A stretch of 64,000 nt of DNA, from assembly GCF_004123675.1 (NCBI RefSeq), contig NZ_CP035417.1, forward strand, positions 3,711,501 to 3,775,500, given 5' to 3'. This stretch comes from Leisingera sp. NJS204 (lineage in GTDB: Bacteria; Pseudomonadota; Alphaproteobacteria; Rhodobacterales; Rhodobacteraceae). The notes beneath the pieces are model-generated. The model was not told the origin of the DNA. It did not search any database and worked only from the letters and a program-made list of their open reading frames with translations. Positions 27,922-36,303 of the stretch are shown here, piece after piece (position 1 is the first letter of the stretch; each line of letters opens with the position of its first letter). A program made the position numbers and the translations under genes.

Positions 27922-28311
27922 GTGAATGTGGTGGCCAATATACTAACAGTAATACGCTCTGAAACAGTACGCTTGGATCCGGACAAACTCTCCGCGCTGT
28001 ATGAGCAGCTCGGAGAAACCGGCGCCGAAGATGTGGTGTGCCGGGCGGTCGAAGAAATGGCTGTCCGCCTGACGCATTGCGAGCGTCTGTGGCGGCAGAA
28101 TGACATGATCAACCTGCGCAAAAGTGCGCGGTCGCTGATTGCGATTGCCGATCAGATCGGCATGACGGCGCTGGCAGCCATTGCCAGGGATGCGACGGTG
28201 GCCATTGATGCCGGGGACGCTCCGGCGGTTGCCGCGATCCTGTTCCGGCTGATGCGGGTGGGCGAACGCTCGCTGACCGCGGTCTGGGACCAGCAGGACA
28301 TGACGATCTGA
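27922..28311 (+). CDS. Small helical conserved protein, possibly HPt-like
   Basis: The chosen GTG start at 27922 gives 129 residues; GTG 27931 is equally possible, and the frame is open back to 27760 but overlaps the carbonic anhydrase start. The protein looks all-helical with a two-helix Ala/Leu pattern like histidine phosphotransfer domains. A candidate phospho-His is not obvious, since the HCERLWRQND segment is only suggestive. No function is claimed. Confidence 0.55.
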   Translation: MNVVANILTVIRSETVRLDPDKLSALYEQLGETGAEDVVCRAVEEMAVRLTHCERLWRQNDMINLRKSARSLIAIADQIGMTALAAIARDATVAIDAGDAPAVAAILFRLMRVGERSLTAVWDQQDMTI

Positions 28312-28396
28312 TATTTCCGCGGCCTGCAGGGCTTGCAGGCGGCGCTGCGGCGGCTACTCTGGTGCATCCTTATTGATCCGCTACCGGAGTATGCCC

Positions 28397-29779
28397 ATGC
28401 CGCCCGTCTTTGCCGCGTCCAGCCCGGACGCCTGTCCAGTGCATGTTATCGCAAGCGACGCTTTTGACAGCTGGCTTTCAGGCCAGCCGCAGCGCGTTCA
28501 GGCATGGGTTTCGGCACAGGGTTTTACCGGCACTTGCGGTCAGGCCGTCACGGTGCCAGGCGCAGATGGCAAGATTGAGATGGCCCTGGCCGGCTTTGGC
28601 AGCGCCGCCCAGCGCGCGCGCCGCCGTTTCGTGCTGGCCGAGGCCGCCGCGAAACTGCCCGACGGGACGTACCGGATCGCCTCCGGCCTGCCGGAAGAAG
28701 CTGCTGCCACCGAAACGCTGGGCTGGTTGCTGACCGCCTACCGCTTTGACCGGTATAAGAAAAGCACGGTACAGACCGCTGCACTGGTTGCGCCGGAAGG
28801 CCTTGAGGCGGGCGCCGTAGAATCACTGGCTGCCGCCGAATGTCTGACCCGCGATCTGATCAACACGCCTGCCTCTGACATGGGCCCGCCAGATCTTCAG
28901 GCTGCTGCCGAAGCTCTGGCCGGGGAGTTTGGCGCCAGCTGTTCTGTGATCACCGGCGCGGATCTGCTGGACCAGAATTTCCCGCTCATCCACACCGTGG
29001 GCCGCGCCTCGGACCGCGCACCGCGGCTGATCGATATCGGTTGGGGCACGTCCGGCCCCCGGCTCACCCTGGTGGGCAAGGGCGTCTGTTTCGACACCGG
29101 CGGGCTGAACCTTAAACCCGGCAGCAGCATGGCACTGATGAAAAAGGACATGGGCGGCGCAGCCAATGTGCTGGGGCTGGCGCGGATGATCATGGCCGCC
29201 GGGCTGCCACTGCAGTTGCGGGTGCTTATTCCAGCAGTGGAAAATGCCGTGTCCGGCTCCGCCTTCCGCCCCGGCGATGTGCTGATGTCCCGCAAGGGGC
29301 TGACGATTGAGAACAACAACACCGACGCCGAGGGCCGCCTGGTGTTGGCCGACGCGCTGGCGCTCGCAGCCGAGGACACGCCGGATCTGCTGATCTCCAT
29401 GGCCACCCTCACAGGGGCTGCCCGTGTGGCCGTCGGCCCGGACCTCTCCCCCTTCTATACAGGCAATGATGCAGATGCCGCCGCGCTGGCAGCCAGTGCG
29501 GCACGCACTGCCGACCCGGTCTGGCGGATGCCGTTCCATGACCCTTACGAGGCCATGATCGAACCCGGCATCGCCGATCTGGACAATGCGCCGTCTGGCG
29601 GTTTTGCAGGCTCGATCACCGCCGCGCTGTTCCTGCGCCGTTTCGCCGGAGACACCCGCTATATGCATTTCGACATCTACGGCTGGACCCCCAGCGCCGC
29701 CCCCGGGCGGCCCAAGGGCGGTGCCTTGCAGGGCGCCCGCGCGCTGTTTGCCGCCCTGCCGGACATGCTGGAGCTTTAG
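28397..29779 (+). CDS. Leucyl aminopeptidase family (M17) metallopeptidase
   Basis: The ATG at 28397 has GGAG seven bases upstream and gives 460 residues; ATG 28391 is too close to the ribosome site. M17 hallmarks are all present: LVGKGVCFDTGGLNLK (metal/active-site Lys and Asp), the KKDMGGAA segment and the NTDAEGRLVLADAL motif. It is a cytoplasmic two-metal aminopeptidase. The NlpC/P60 gene starts 4 bp after its stop, implying co-transcription and perhaps peptide or muropeptide turnover. Confidence 0.93.
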   Translation: MPPVFAASSPDACPVHVIASDAFDSWLSGQPQRVQAWVSAQGFTGTCGQAVTVPGADGKIEMALAGFGSAAQRARRRFVLAEAAAKLPDGTYRIASGLPEEAAATETLGWLLTAYRFDRYKKSTVQTAALVAPEGLEAGAVESLAAAECLTRDLINTPASDMGPPDLQAAAEALAGEFGASCSVITGADLLDQNFPLIHTVGRASDRAPRLIDIGWGTSGPRLTLVGKGVCFDTGGLNLKPGSSMALMKKDMGGAANVLGLARMIMAAGLPLQLRVLIPAVENAVSGSAFRPGDVLMSRKGLTIENNNTDAEGRLVLADALALAAEDTPDLLISMATLTGAARVAVGPDLSPFYTGNDADAAALAASAARTADPVWRMPFHDPYEAMIEPGIADLDNAPSGGFAGSITAALFLRRFAGDTRYMHFDIYGWTPSAAPGRPKGGALQGARALFAALPDMLEL

Positions 29780-29783
29780 CAGC

Positions 29784-30608
29784 ATGACCGACCGCCGCCG
29801 CACTCCCATGAACTCCCGCATCGCCGCCGTGCATCTGGCGGATGTTTCCGCCGATCTGGAACCCGTGGAGGGCACCGCCGCCCGCATCGGCGTGCCGGTT
29901 GCAGACCTCTTGCGCACACCGGACGGCGCCCGCGACCGCCAGCTTGTCTATGGCGAGCCGGTGACCGTCTACGAGGACCGGCAGGGCTGGTCATTCCTGC
30001 AAGCGGCCAAGGATTCCTACGTCGGATATGTGCCCGGCACTGCCCTCACGGCGCCGTTTGAAGCCACCCATTGGGTCAGCGCCCCGGCGACCCACAGCTA
30101 TTCGGCGGATGACTTCAAATCGCCGGAGACACAGGCGCTTAGCCACGGCAGCCGGGTGCAGGTTTTGGGCGGCACCGGGCGGTTTCTTGAAACCGGCTTG
30201 GGGTTCATTCCCGCCCGCCACCTGTCGCCGTTGGGCACCCACGCTGCTGATCCGGTGGCGGTGGCCGAATTGTTTCTCGGCACGCCCTACCTCTGGGGCG
30301 GCAACAGCCGGTTCGGCATCGACTGCTCCGGCCTGGTGCAAGCGGCTCTGCTGGCCTGCGGCACGGCCTGCCCCGGCGACAGCAATATGCAGGAAGCAGA
30401 GTTGGGTGAACCCGCCCCTGATACAGACTACCAGCGCGGCGATCTGCTGTTCTGGAAGGGCCATGTCGCCATGGTGCGGGACGCGGAAACCCTGATCCAC
30501 GCCAATGCCCACGATATGGCGGTGGCGATCGAATCCATCGGCACGGCAATCAAACGCATTCAAGCCCAGGGCGACGGCCCGGTCACCGGGCACAAACGGC
30601 TGGCTTAA
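29784..30608 (+). CDS. NlpC/P60 family cysteine peptidase
   Basis: This 274-residue protein has N-terminal SH3-like segments (about 35-150) and a C-terminal NlpC/P60 domain with catalytic Cys about 181 (FGIDCSGLVQ), His about 227 (WKGHVAMV) and a third polar residue near LIHANAHD. The family cleaves gamma-D-glutamyl-diaminopimelate links. No signal peptide is seen, so it may act on recycled cytoplasmic muropeptides, fitting its pairing with an aminopeptidase. Confidence 0.9.
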   Translation: MTDRRRTPMNSRIAAVHLADVSADLEPVEGTAARIGVPVADLLRTPDGARDRQLVYGEPVTVYEDRQGWSFLQAAKDSYVGYVPGTALTAPFEATHWVSAPATHSYSADDFKSPETQALSHGSRVQVLGGTGRFLETGLGFIPARHLSPLGTHAADPVAVAELFLGTPYLWGGNSRFGIDCSGLVQAALLACGTACPGDSNMQEAELGEPAPDTDYQRGDLLFWKGHVAMVRDAETLIHANAHDMAVAIESIGTAIKRIQAQGDGPVTGHKRLA

Positions 30609-30635
30609 TCCGCATCAGCAGCCCCAGGCGGCAAA

Positions 30636-30676
30636 AATCTTGCAAGATTATTGACCGGAAAATTTGAATTTTCCGG
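30636..30676. terminator. Two adjacent perfect palindromes, bidirectional terminator candidate
   Basis: AATCTTGCAAGATT (30636-30649) and a 22-bp palindrome with arms CCGGAAAATT and AATTTTCCGG (30655-30676) lie between the convergent NlpC/P60 and DUF2794-like genes. The A/T-rich arms could provide U-tracts in both directions. Confidence 0.5.
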
Positions 30677-30701
30677 CCCGCGCGCGGCTGCAACCCTCCC
30701 G

Positions 30702-31046
30702 TCAATCAACGGACCGGATCAGCTTGCGTTCCAGCACGCGCAGAACGGTTTTCAGATCCGCCCCGCGCTTCAGAATATGCCCATCCATACCGACCACCGA
30801 ATACTGCCCTTGCCGCACCCGCAGCTTGGGGCGCTTTTCGATCCGGTAAAGCGGGTGCTCTGCCGTACGCCGGAAAACGGAGAAAACTGCCAGGTCACGC
30901 AGGGAGGCAATGCCGTAATCGCGCCACTCCCCCGCGGCAACCATCCGCCCATAGAGGGATAGAATGACCGACAATTCCCGCCGGTCGAACGCGACTTGCT
31001 GAGGGTAGGGAGATCCGGGAAAAGGCTGCACCTGATCAAAGCTCAT
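30702..31046 (-). CDS. DUF2794-like conserved protein
   Basis: This 114-residue protein has the features of DUF2794, a small alphaproteobacterial family: FDRRELSVILSLYGRMVAAGEWRDY and the RRTAEHPLYRIEKRP segment. No catalytic motif is known. It is cytoplasmic and monocistronic, with the start at ATG 31046. Confidence 0.75.
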   Translation of the reverse strand: MSFDQVQPFPGSPYPQQVAFDRRELSVILSLYGRMVAAGEWRDYGIASLRDLAVFSVFRRTAEHPLYRIEKRPKLRVRQGQYSVVGMDGHILKRGADLKTVLRVLERKLIRSVD

Positions 31047-31161
31047 AGGTTAAAGGTTGCGCCGTTTCCGGGGCAAATCAAGGTTTATCCCCTTCGAATT
31101 TTCGTGTGATGCAGAAGGCGCACAGGCTCTGCCTCCTGTTTTCAGCCCGCTCCGGCCTGCC

Positions 31162-31851
31162 TCAGGCCGCCACCAGACCACCGCAGCTAAGACCCAGAAT
31201 CTGCTCCAGCGCGCGTGCTCCCGGCGCTGTCAGCACCAGCCCGCGCTTGTGCCGGTGGCGTTTGACCCAGCCGCTGTCCAGTGCGTGATCCAGGATCAGC
31301 CGCCCCATCGGCCCCGCCACATGCAGCTTGCGCTCGGTCCAGTCCAGACAGGGCCGGGCAAAGGGCTGGCGGCCCGGTTTCTCAGGCAGAACAACCCCAA
31401 GTTTCAGCCATTCCCCGGCCGGAATAGCGCGAAAGGCGCCGTGTTCCTCGCGCAGCATCCCGCGGTCCAGAAGTGCGCGGGTCATCGCCACAGCCAAAGG
31501 CCCGGCCAAATGGTCATAGCAGCTGCGCACCTGTGCCAGATCCCCCGCCTTGCGCCGCTGCGCGCGGTGCAGGCTGTCCGCAGGCGCAATCGCCGCCAGC
31601 TGCTCCAGCGCATGGGCCACCTCCGGCCCGGCCAGCCGGTGATAGACACAGCGGCCGCGTTTTTCGGCCACCACCAGCCCGGCATCCTGCAGCAGCCGCA
31701 AATGCGCCGAGGCGGTTTGCGGCGTCACCCTGGCCGCCGCCGCCAGTTCCTTGTTGGTATAGGCACGCCCCTCCATCAGCTCGCACAGCATCTGCGTGCG
31801 GCTGGCATCGCTGATGGCCTGGCCCAGAATGTCGAAACGCGGTGTGATCAT
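31162..31851 (-). CDS. ArsR-family transcriptional regulator
   Basis: This 229-residue protein begins with an ArsR winged helix-turn-helix (about 10-85: NKELAAAARVTPQTASAHL and the wing GRCVYHRL). It is followed by a longer than usual C-terminal domain of about 140 residues with no metal-binding Cys pair. The extended size suggests a non-metal effector. Its target is unknown; imuB lies 73 bp upstream on the same strand. Confidence 0.85.
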   Translation of the reverse strand: MITPRFDILGQAISDASRTQMLCELMEGRAYTNKELAAAARVTPQTASAHLRLLQDAGLVVAEKRGRCVYHRLAGPEVAHALEQLAAIAPADSLHRAQRRKAGDLAQVRSCYDHLAGPLAVAMTRALLDRGMLREEHGAFRAIPAGEWLKLGVVLPEKPGRQPFARPCLDWTERKLHVAGPMGRLILDHALDSGWVKRHRHKRGLVLTAPGARALEQILGLSCGGLVAA

Positions 31852-31924
31852 GCCCTTACCCTAAGCGGTTCCTGCAGGCAGGCCCAAGCAAAACCCTTCG
31901 CTGCGCATCGAACTGTCCGGCCCG

Positions 31925-33607
31925 TCACGCAAACGACCCATGACAGAACCAGCCCGGCGACAGCGCACCGCCATGGGCAAAGAACAGCCACAGCCGTTCA
32001 CCGCTGCGGGTCACAACCACCCAGTAATCGCGCACGCCGCTGCGCCAGTTCGGATCCTCCAGCCACCATTCCGGGGCTATCCGCTCAGGGCCCTCCGCCG
32101 CCGCCGGCTCCCAGTTGCGCCCCCGCCAGCGGAAACGCTCCGGCACCTCAGGCCGCTCTGGCGCATGGACCAGCTCGGGCTGCCAGATCAGCAGCGGGCG
32201 CGGACGGGGCGGGCGCGGCCAGTCCCCGGCGGCAGGCTCAGACCAGGCTGCCGCCTGCACGGTGAAGGTCTTTTCCGGAATGTGGCTCTCTGCCGGGTGG
32301 CAGCGGGTGATGGCCTCCAGCCCCAGCCGCGCGCCAAGGCGGCCGATCAGATCCTCCAGCGCCGCGCCATCCTCCTGCCGCGCCTGCACCGCAGCACCCG
32401 CCTGCATATGGCCCGCGGGGGTGCGGGCGTGGATCGCTTCGGCCTGCAGCACCTCCAGCCGCAGCATATCGATGCCATAGCCTGCATCGATCTGTTCCAG
32501 CTTCATCTCCAGCAGCGGGCGGATGCGGTCCGGCGCGCGGCTGGCACGGGCCAGGCCCAGGGTCACGGTCTCCATCGCCTGATCGCAGCGGTGCGCCTCC
32601 AGCCGCAGCACCCGCGCGCCCTTGCCCCGCGCCTCCAGCCGGGCGCAGAGCCTGGGCAGCATCCGGTCAATGCCTGCCAGCAGATCTTCCATCAGACCGA
32701 TCGGCTCCGGCAGGGTCAGCCGCACCGCAAAGCGATCCGGGCTGCGCGCGGGCGAGACCGGTTCCGGCGCGCTGCCCATCGCCTGATCCAGCCGCAAGAC
32801 CAGCCCGCGCCCGAACCGGCGCGCCAGGCCGGCCCGCGGCTGACCCAGCAGGTCGCCAATCCGGCGAAGCCCCAGCCGGTTCAGCTGCGCCACCGTGGCA
32901 TTGTCCAGCCGCAGCGCCGCCACCGGCAGCGGGGCAAGCGCGCCGTAAGCCTGCCCAGGCCCGGCAATCCGCCCCATCTGCGGCGGCGGCGCCTGCACCT
33001 GCGGCGCGGCGCCGCCGCGGGTCCAGTGGCGGCGCTTGGCGCTTTGCCCCGGCGTGCGTTTCTGCGCCCGGGCCCGGGTCGCGCGGGCCTCCTGATCAAT
33101 GGCATCGCCCGAGCGGTCCGGCACGGCGTCCTCCCCCGCATAACGCGCCAGCGCCCAAGCCGCGCCCAGGGTATCCGCCAGCCCCATCTGCACACTGAGA
33201 CCCATCTCCGCGCAATCGCGCCCCGCCGTCTCCATCAGCACCGCCTCGCTGCCGAACAGATGCGCGCAGCCGGTAAGGTCAAGGATCAGCCCGTCCTCCC
33301 CGGCTTCTGCCACCCAGGGGCTGAACTTCCCGGCCCAGCGCCTGAGGGCGGCCAGGAACGCCGCCTCCGCCGCCCGGTTGCGCGGCCGCACCACCAGCGC
33401 CGCACACATCGCATGGGCATCGCGCAACGGCTGGCCCGGCTGCAAACCTTCCGCCGAAGCCGCCGTGTTTAACGCGGAAATAACCTGGGTGTTGGACACT
33501 TCTTCGGCAACGGCCAGCGGCCCGGCAATACCGCCGCGCTTTGCCCGCATGATACGTTCGGCGCCAAGGCGCGGAAACCAAAGCGATAAGATGCGGCGAT
33601 GGGGCAT
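31925..33607 (-). CDS. imuB: ImuB-like Y-family DNA polymerase homologue
   Basis: With ATG 33607 (MPHRRILSLWFPRLGAERIM) the protein is 560 residues; TTG 33622 is an alternative. It has the Y-family palm/finger fold region, a helix-hairpin-helix part (QLNRLGLRRIGDLLGQPRAGLARRFG), the little-finger region, and a long C-terminal tail typical of ImuB. The polymerase acidic triad is not evident, as expected for ImuB, which acts as an adaptor joining DnaE2 to the clamp in SOS mutagenesis. A perfect LexA box lies 59 bp upstream. The usual imuA gene is absent from its upstream position, where a divergent cytochrome gene lies instead. Confidence 0.9.
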   Translation of the reverse strand: MPHRRILSLWFPRLGAERIMRAKRGGIAGPLAVAEEVSNTQVISALNTAASAEGLQPGQPLRDAHAMCAALVVRPRNRAAEAAFLAALRRWAGKFSPWVAEAGEDGLILDLTGCAHLFGSEAVLMETAGRDCAEMGLSVQMGLADTLGAAWALARYAGEDAVPDRSGDAIDQEARATRARAQKRTPGQSAKRRHWTRGGAAPQVQAPPPQMGRIAGPGQAYGALAPLPVAALRLDNATVAQLNRLGLRRIGDLLGQPRAGLARRFGRGLVLRLDQAMGSAPEPVSPARSPDRFAVRLTLPEPIGLMEDLLAGIDRMLPRLCARLEARGKGARVLRLEAHRCDQAMETVTLGLARASRAPDRIRPLLEMKLEQIDAGYGIDMLRLEVLQAEAIHARTPAGHMQAGAAVQARQEDGAALEDLIGRLGARLGLEAITRCHPAESHIPEKTFTVQAAAWSEPAAGDWPRPPRPRPLLIWQPELVHAPERPEVPERFRWRGRNWEPAAAEGPERIAPEWWLEDPNWRSGVRDYWVVVTRSGERLWLFFAHGGALSPGWFCHGSFA

Positions 33608-33665
33608 GGGCAGATCGGGCAACAGGGGCCGGCAGGCGGCAGATTACAGGAGTTCCACAGCATAT

Positions 33666-33680
33666 GTTCTTATTTTGTTC
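33666..33680 (-). promoter_or_regulatory. LexA (SOS) box upstream of imuB
   Basis: GTTCTTATTTTGTTC is an exact match to the alphaproteobacterial SOS box GTTC-N7-GTTC. It lies between the divergent imuB and cytochrome genes, 44-59 bp from the two possible imuB starts. Confidence 0.85.
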
Positions 33681-33719
33681 ATGTCATGCGATTCGGTCGA
33701 TCCGCCCGGGGGCAGCGTG

Positions 33720-34196
33720 ATGACCATCCGCCTGTTCAAAACCATGGCCTTCATGGTCATCCTTGCGGCTCTTGCCATTGGCAGCACCGCCCCGGTCACA
33801 GCCAGGGACGGCACCAGCAAGCATGTGACACGCAGAATGGCCCTGATGACCTCGCAGAAGGCGGCGATGGATGTGCTGACCGGCATGATGGCCGGACGCA
33901 CATATTTTGACCGGGACAGGGCCCGTGCGGCCCGGCGGCAGCTGATCAGATCCACCGGCACCATCCGCAAGCATTTCAAGAAACCGCAGCTGGATCCGCG
34001 CTCTCATGCGCGGCCCTTGATCTGGCAAGCCTGGAAGGATTTCAAAGCCCGTGCAGACACCGCCGAAACGGCAGCCCGCGACCTCAGCACCCGGTCTCTG
34101 CCCGCCCTGCGCCGCACCCTGCCCAGCCTGATGCAAAGCTGCCTCAGCTGCCACGAAACCTATCGCAACACGCCCAACAGCTTCACCACGCACTGA
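33720..34196 (+). CDS. Class II (c'/c556-like) cytochrome c
   Basis: The ATG at 33720 gives 158 residues with a signal peptide (about 1-28, MTIRLFKTMAFMVILAALAIG then a TARDG cleavage region). The only haem motif, CLSCH, lies near the C-terminus (about 144-148), the arrangement of four-helix-bundle class II cytochromes c. It is a periplasmic electron carrier of unknown partner. Its stop codon begins a 14-bp tandem repeat. The start shares the intergenic region with the imuB LexA box. Confidence 0.85.
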   Translation: MTIRLFKTMAFMVILAALAIGSTAPVTARDGTSKHVTRRMALMTSQKAAMDVLTGMMAGRTYFDRDRARAARRQLIRSTGTIRKHFKKPQLDPRSHARPLIWQAWKDFKARADTAETAARDLSTRSLPALRRTLPSLMQSCLSCHETYRNTPNSFTTH

Positions 34197-34245
34197 CCGG
34201 CAGGCATTGACCGGTACGCTCTGACCGGCAAGCTCTGACCAGTAC
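34190..34245. repeat. 14-bp tandem repeat, four copies, beginning at a stop codon
   Basis: Four imperfect units follow in register: GCACTGACCGGCAG, GCATTGACCGGTAC, GCTCTGACCGGCAA, GCTCTGACCAGTAC. Each contains TGACC, and the first TGA is the stop of the cytochrome gene. It ends just before the TetR stop codon on the other strand. Confidence 0.8.
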
Positions 34246-34256
34246 GCCCGCAGCCG

Positions 34257-34874
34257 TCAGGTGCCGAACCGCGCCATAAAGGTCTCGATCGCGCCGGTAA
34301 TCACCCGCTCACGTTCGGCCTCGGTAAAATGCTCGTCGATGTTGAACAGGAATCGCAGGAAAATATCCGCCTTGCACAGCTCGATGAACTGCGCGGCGGC
34401 CAGATCCGCATCCGGAATAGCCAGCTCGCCCCGCTCTACGGCGATTTTCAGGTAATCGCGGATTTGCCCGTGCAAAACCATCGGGCCGCTTTCATAGAAC
34501 ATCGGCCCCAGCTCAGGGAAGCGGTCGGCCTCGGCCACAAAGATGCGGAACAGCTGCAGGCTGATGCCGCCCATCAGCACGGCATGCACGTGTTCCGCCG
34601 CCACCCGCAGCACGCCGCGCGGGCCGCAATCGCCTGCTGCCAGATCCGGCCCGCTGTCCGCCTGCTGCCCGCAGACCGAACGCACCACCTCCATGAACAG
34701 CACCCGCTTGTCGGGGAAATAGCTGTACAGCGTCGCCTTGGACACGCCGGCCGCCTTGGCAATGTTGTCGACGCTCGCGCCCTCAAACCCGTCAGCCAGG
34801 AACACCTCGCGGGCCCCTGCAAGGACCTGATCGAATTTCCGGCCTGTACGCAGGACGCTGGCTTGCTGGTTCAT
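34257..34874 (-). CDS. TetR/AcrR-family transcriptional regulator
   Basis: This 205-residue protein has an N-terminal TetR helix-turn-helix (about 12-58: ILAGAREVFLADGF-like start and the recognition helix VSKATLYSYFPDK), then an all-helical ligand domain of the AefR/AcrR C-terminal type. It is divergent from mbfA across 138 bp. No operator was identified with confidence, and the effector is unknown. Confidence 0.9.
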   Translation of the reverse strand: MNQQASVLRTGRKFDQVLAGAREVFLADGFEGASVDNIAKAAGVSKATLYSYFPDKRVLFMEVVRSVCGQQADSGPDLAAGDCGPRGVLRVAAEHVHAVLMGGISLQLFRIFVAEADRFPELGPMFYESGPMVLHGQIRDYLKIAVERGELAIPDADLAAAQFIELCKADIFLRFLFNIDEHFTEAERERVITGAIETFMARFGT

Positions 34875-34981
34875 GCGGGTTCCTTTGGCTGCCTGCGGGT
34901 CTGGGCCTAGTGTAGCCTCTGCTGCCGCATTGCAACAGCATAACCCGTGCCGTCTTGCAGTCCCTCGCGGAAGCGTTATGA

Positions 34982-34998
34982 TTTAGAATCATTCTAAG
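34982..34998 (+). promoter_or_regulatory. ICE box (Irr-binding iron control element) upstream of mbfA
   Basis: TTTAGAATCATTCTAAG is a near-perfect inverted repeat (TTAGAAT/ATTCTAA around one base) matching the alphaproteobacterial iron control element bound by Irr. It ends 14 bp before the mbfA start, so Irr binding there would block transcription or initiation under low iron. Confidence 0.82.
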
Positions 34999-35012
34999 TT
35001 GAGGGGCGGCAG

Positions 35013-35987
35013 ATGCGTTTTTTCACCCAGCGCAAACGGTTTGCGGAGCTGACCGGGCAGGAAATTCTCGCCCTTGCGATCTCTTCCGAGGAGGATGATG
35101 CACGCATCTACCGCGGCTATGCAGAGCGGCTGCGGGCAGAATTTCCCGCATCAGCGGCGATGTTTGACGGCATGGCGGCGGAGGAGGACGAACACCGCGC
35201 CCTGCTCATCGCCCTGCACCAGGCCCGGTTCGGGCCGGCAATTCCGCTGATCCGGCGCGAGCATGTGGCAGGCTACTATGCCCGCCGCCCTATCTGGCTG
35301 ATGGAAAACCTCAGCCTTGACCGCATCCGCGGCGAGGCCCGCGCGATGGAGCGCGACGCCGAACGCTTCTACACCGCCGCCGCCGCCCGCACCCGGGATG
35401 CCGCCACCCGCAAACTGCTGGGTGATCTGGCCGCGGCAGAAGCAAGCCACCAGGCCCGCGCGGGCGAACTGGAAGAGACACATCTGGCCCCCGGCACACG
35501 CACGGATGAAGATGCAGCCGCCCACCGCCAGTTCGTGCTGACCTGGGTGCAGCCGGGGCTGGCCGGGCTGATGGACGGTTCGGTCTCCACCCTGGCGCCG
35601 ATATTTGCCACCGCCTTTGCCACCCAGGACACCTGGACCACCTTTCTGGTCGGCATGGCGGCCTCGGTCGGCGCGGGCATCTCGATGGGCTTTACAGAAG
35701 CCGCTTCGGATGATGGCGAACTTTCAGGCCGCGGCTCCCCCGTCAAACGCGGGCTGGCCTCCGGCATCATGACCACCGTGGGCGGCCTGGGCCACGCCCT
35801 GCCCTATCTGATCCCGGACTTCTGGACCGCCACCACGCTCGCCTTGCTGATCGTCTTCGTGGAACTGTGGGCCATTGCCTGGATCCAGAACCGTTTCATG
35901 CAAACCCCGTTCTGGCGCGCCACCATGCAAGTGGTGCTGGGCGGCGCCCTGGTGCTGGGTGCCGGTGCACTGATCGGCAGCGGGTAG
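35013..35987 (+). CDS. mbfA: Membrane-bound ferritin-like iron exporter MbfA
   Basis: This 324-residue protein fuses an N-terminal rubrerythrin/ferritin-like diiron domain (about 1-165, with EEDDARIYRGYAERL and AAEEDEHRALL) to a C-terminal VIT1/CCC1-type membrane domain (about 175-324, including GLMDGSVSTLAPIFATAFA). This erythrin-vacuolar iron transport architecture defines MbfA, which exports iron and protects against iron and peroxide stress in rhizobia. The ICE box directly upstream fits Irr repression under iron limitation. Confidence 0.93.
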   Translation: MRFFTQRKRFAELTGQEILALAISSEEDDARIYRGYAERLRAEFPASAAMFDGMAAEEDEHRALLIALHQARFGPAIPLIRREHVAGYYARRPIWLMENLSLDRIRGEARAMERDAERFYTAAAARTRDAATRKLLGDLAAAEASHQARAGELEETHLAPGTRTDEDAAAHRQFVLTWVQPGLAGLMDGSVSTLAPIFATAFATQDTWTTFLVGMAASVGAGISMGFTEAASDDGELSGRGSPVKRGLASGIMTTVGGLGHALPYLIPDFWTATTLALLIVFVELWAIAWIQNRFMQTPFWRATMQVVLGGALVLGAGALIGSG

Positions 35988-36003
35988 AACCGGCCCCGGC
36001 GCT

Positions 36004-36071
36004 CTCCCGCCCGCTTCGGAACAGCCACAGGCTGCCCTCCCCGGTTGGGCCCGGCAGCGCTGACGCGCTGC
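36004..36071 (-). repeat. Family-2 dispersed intergenic element, copy 5
   Basis: Read on the minus strand: hairpin GCAGCGC-GTCA-GCGCTGC, then GGGCCCAAC, a variable stretch with internal pairing, and terminal CGGGCGGGAG (36004-36013). Confidence 0.7.
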
Positions 36072-36233
36072 GGGTGCGCCTTTGCTTACACCGGGCTTCT
36101 CAGGGTCAAGGGTGGCAAAGCCGCCGCCCGCCAGCGCGGTCTGCCATTGAGGATGCTATGGCCAGTCTCACAATTGACTTAGTGCTCTTTTGGGCACTCC
36201 TGCCCTTAGAGCGCGTCTCATCAGAACCCGCTG

Positions 36234-36303
36234 CCCCGTGCGCAGCACGGGGCCACGCCCAACTGCGAAAGGCTTCCAAAGGATGCCTATGAGCAGGCGG
36301 GAG
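36234..36303 (+). repeat. Family-2 dispersed intergenic element, copy 2
   Basis: Hairpin CCCCGTGC-GCA-GCACGGGG (36234-36252), then CCACGCCCAAC, an imperfect second hairpin GGCTTCC-AAA-GGATGCC, and terminal GGCGGGAG ending at 36303. Confidence 0.7.

Noticed and set aside
31940-33472. 510-codon plus-strand frame opposite imuB
   Set aside because: Arg/Gln/His-rich shadow of a gene with clear family motifs and a LexA box on the other strand.
33469-33663. 64-codon minus frame starting just after the LexA box, considered as an imuA remnant
   Set aside because: It is out of frame with and overlaps the imuB start and shows no similarity in pattern to ImuA (no RecA/SulA-like P-loop).
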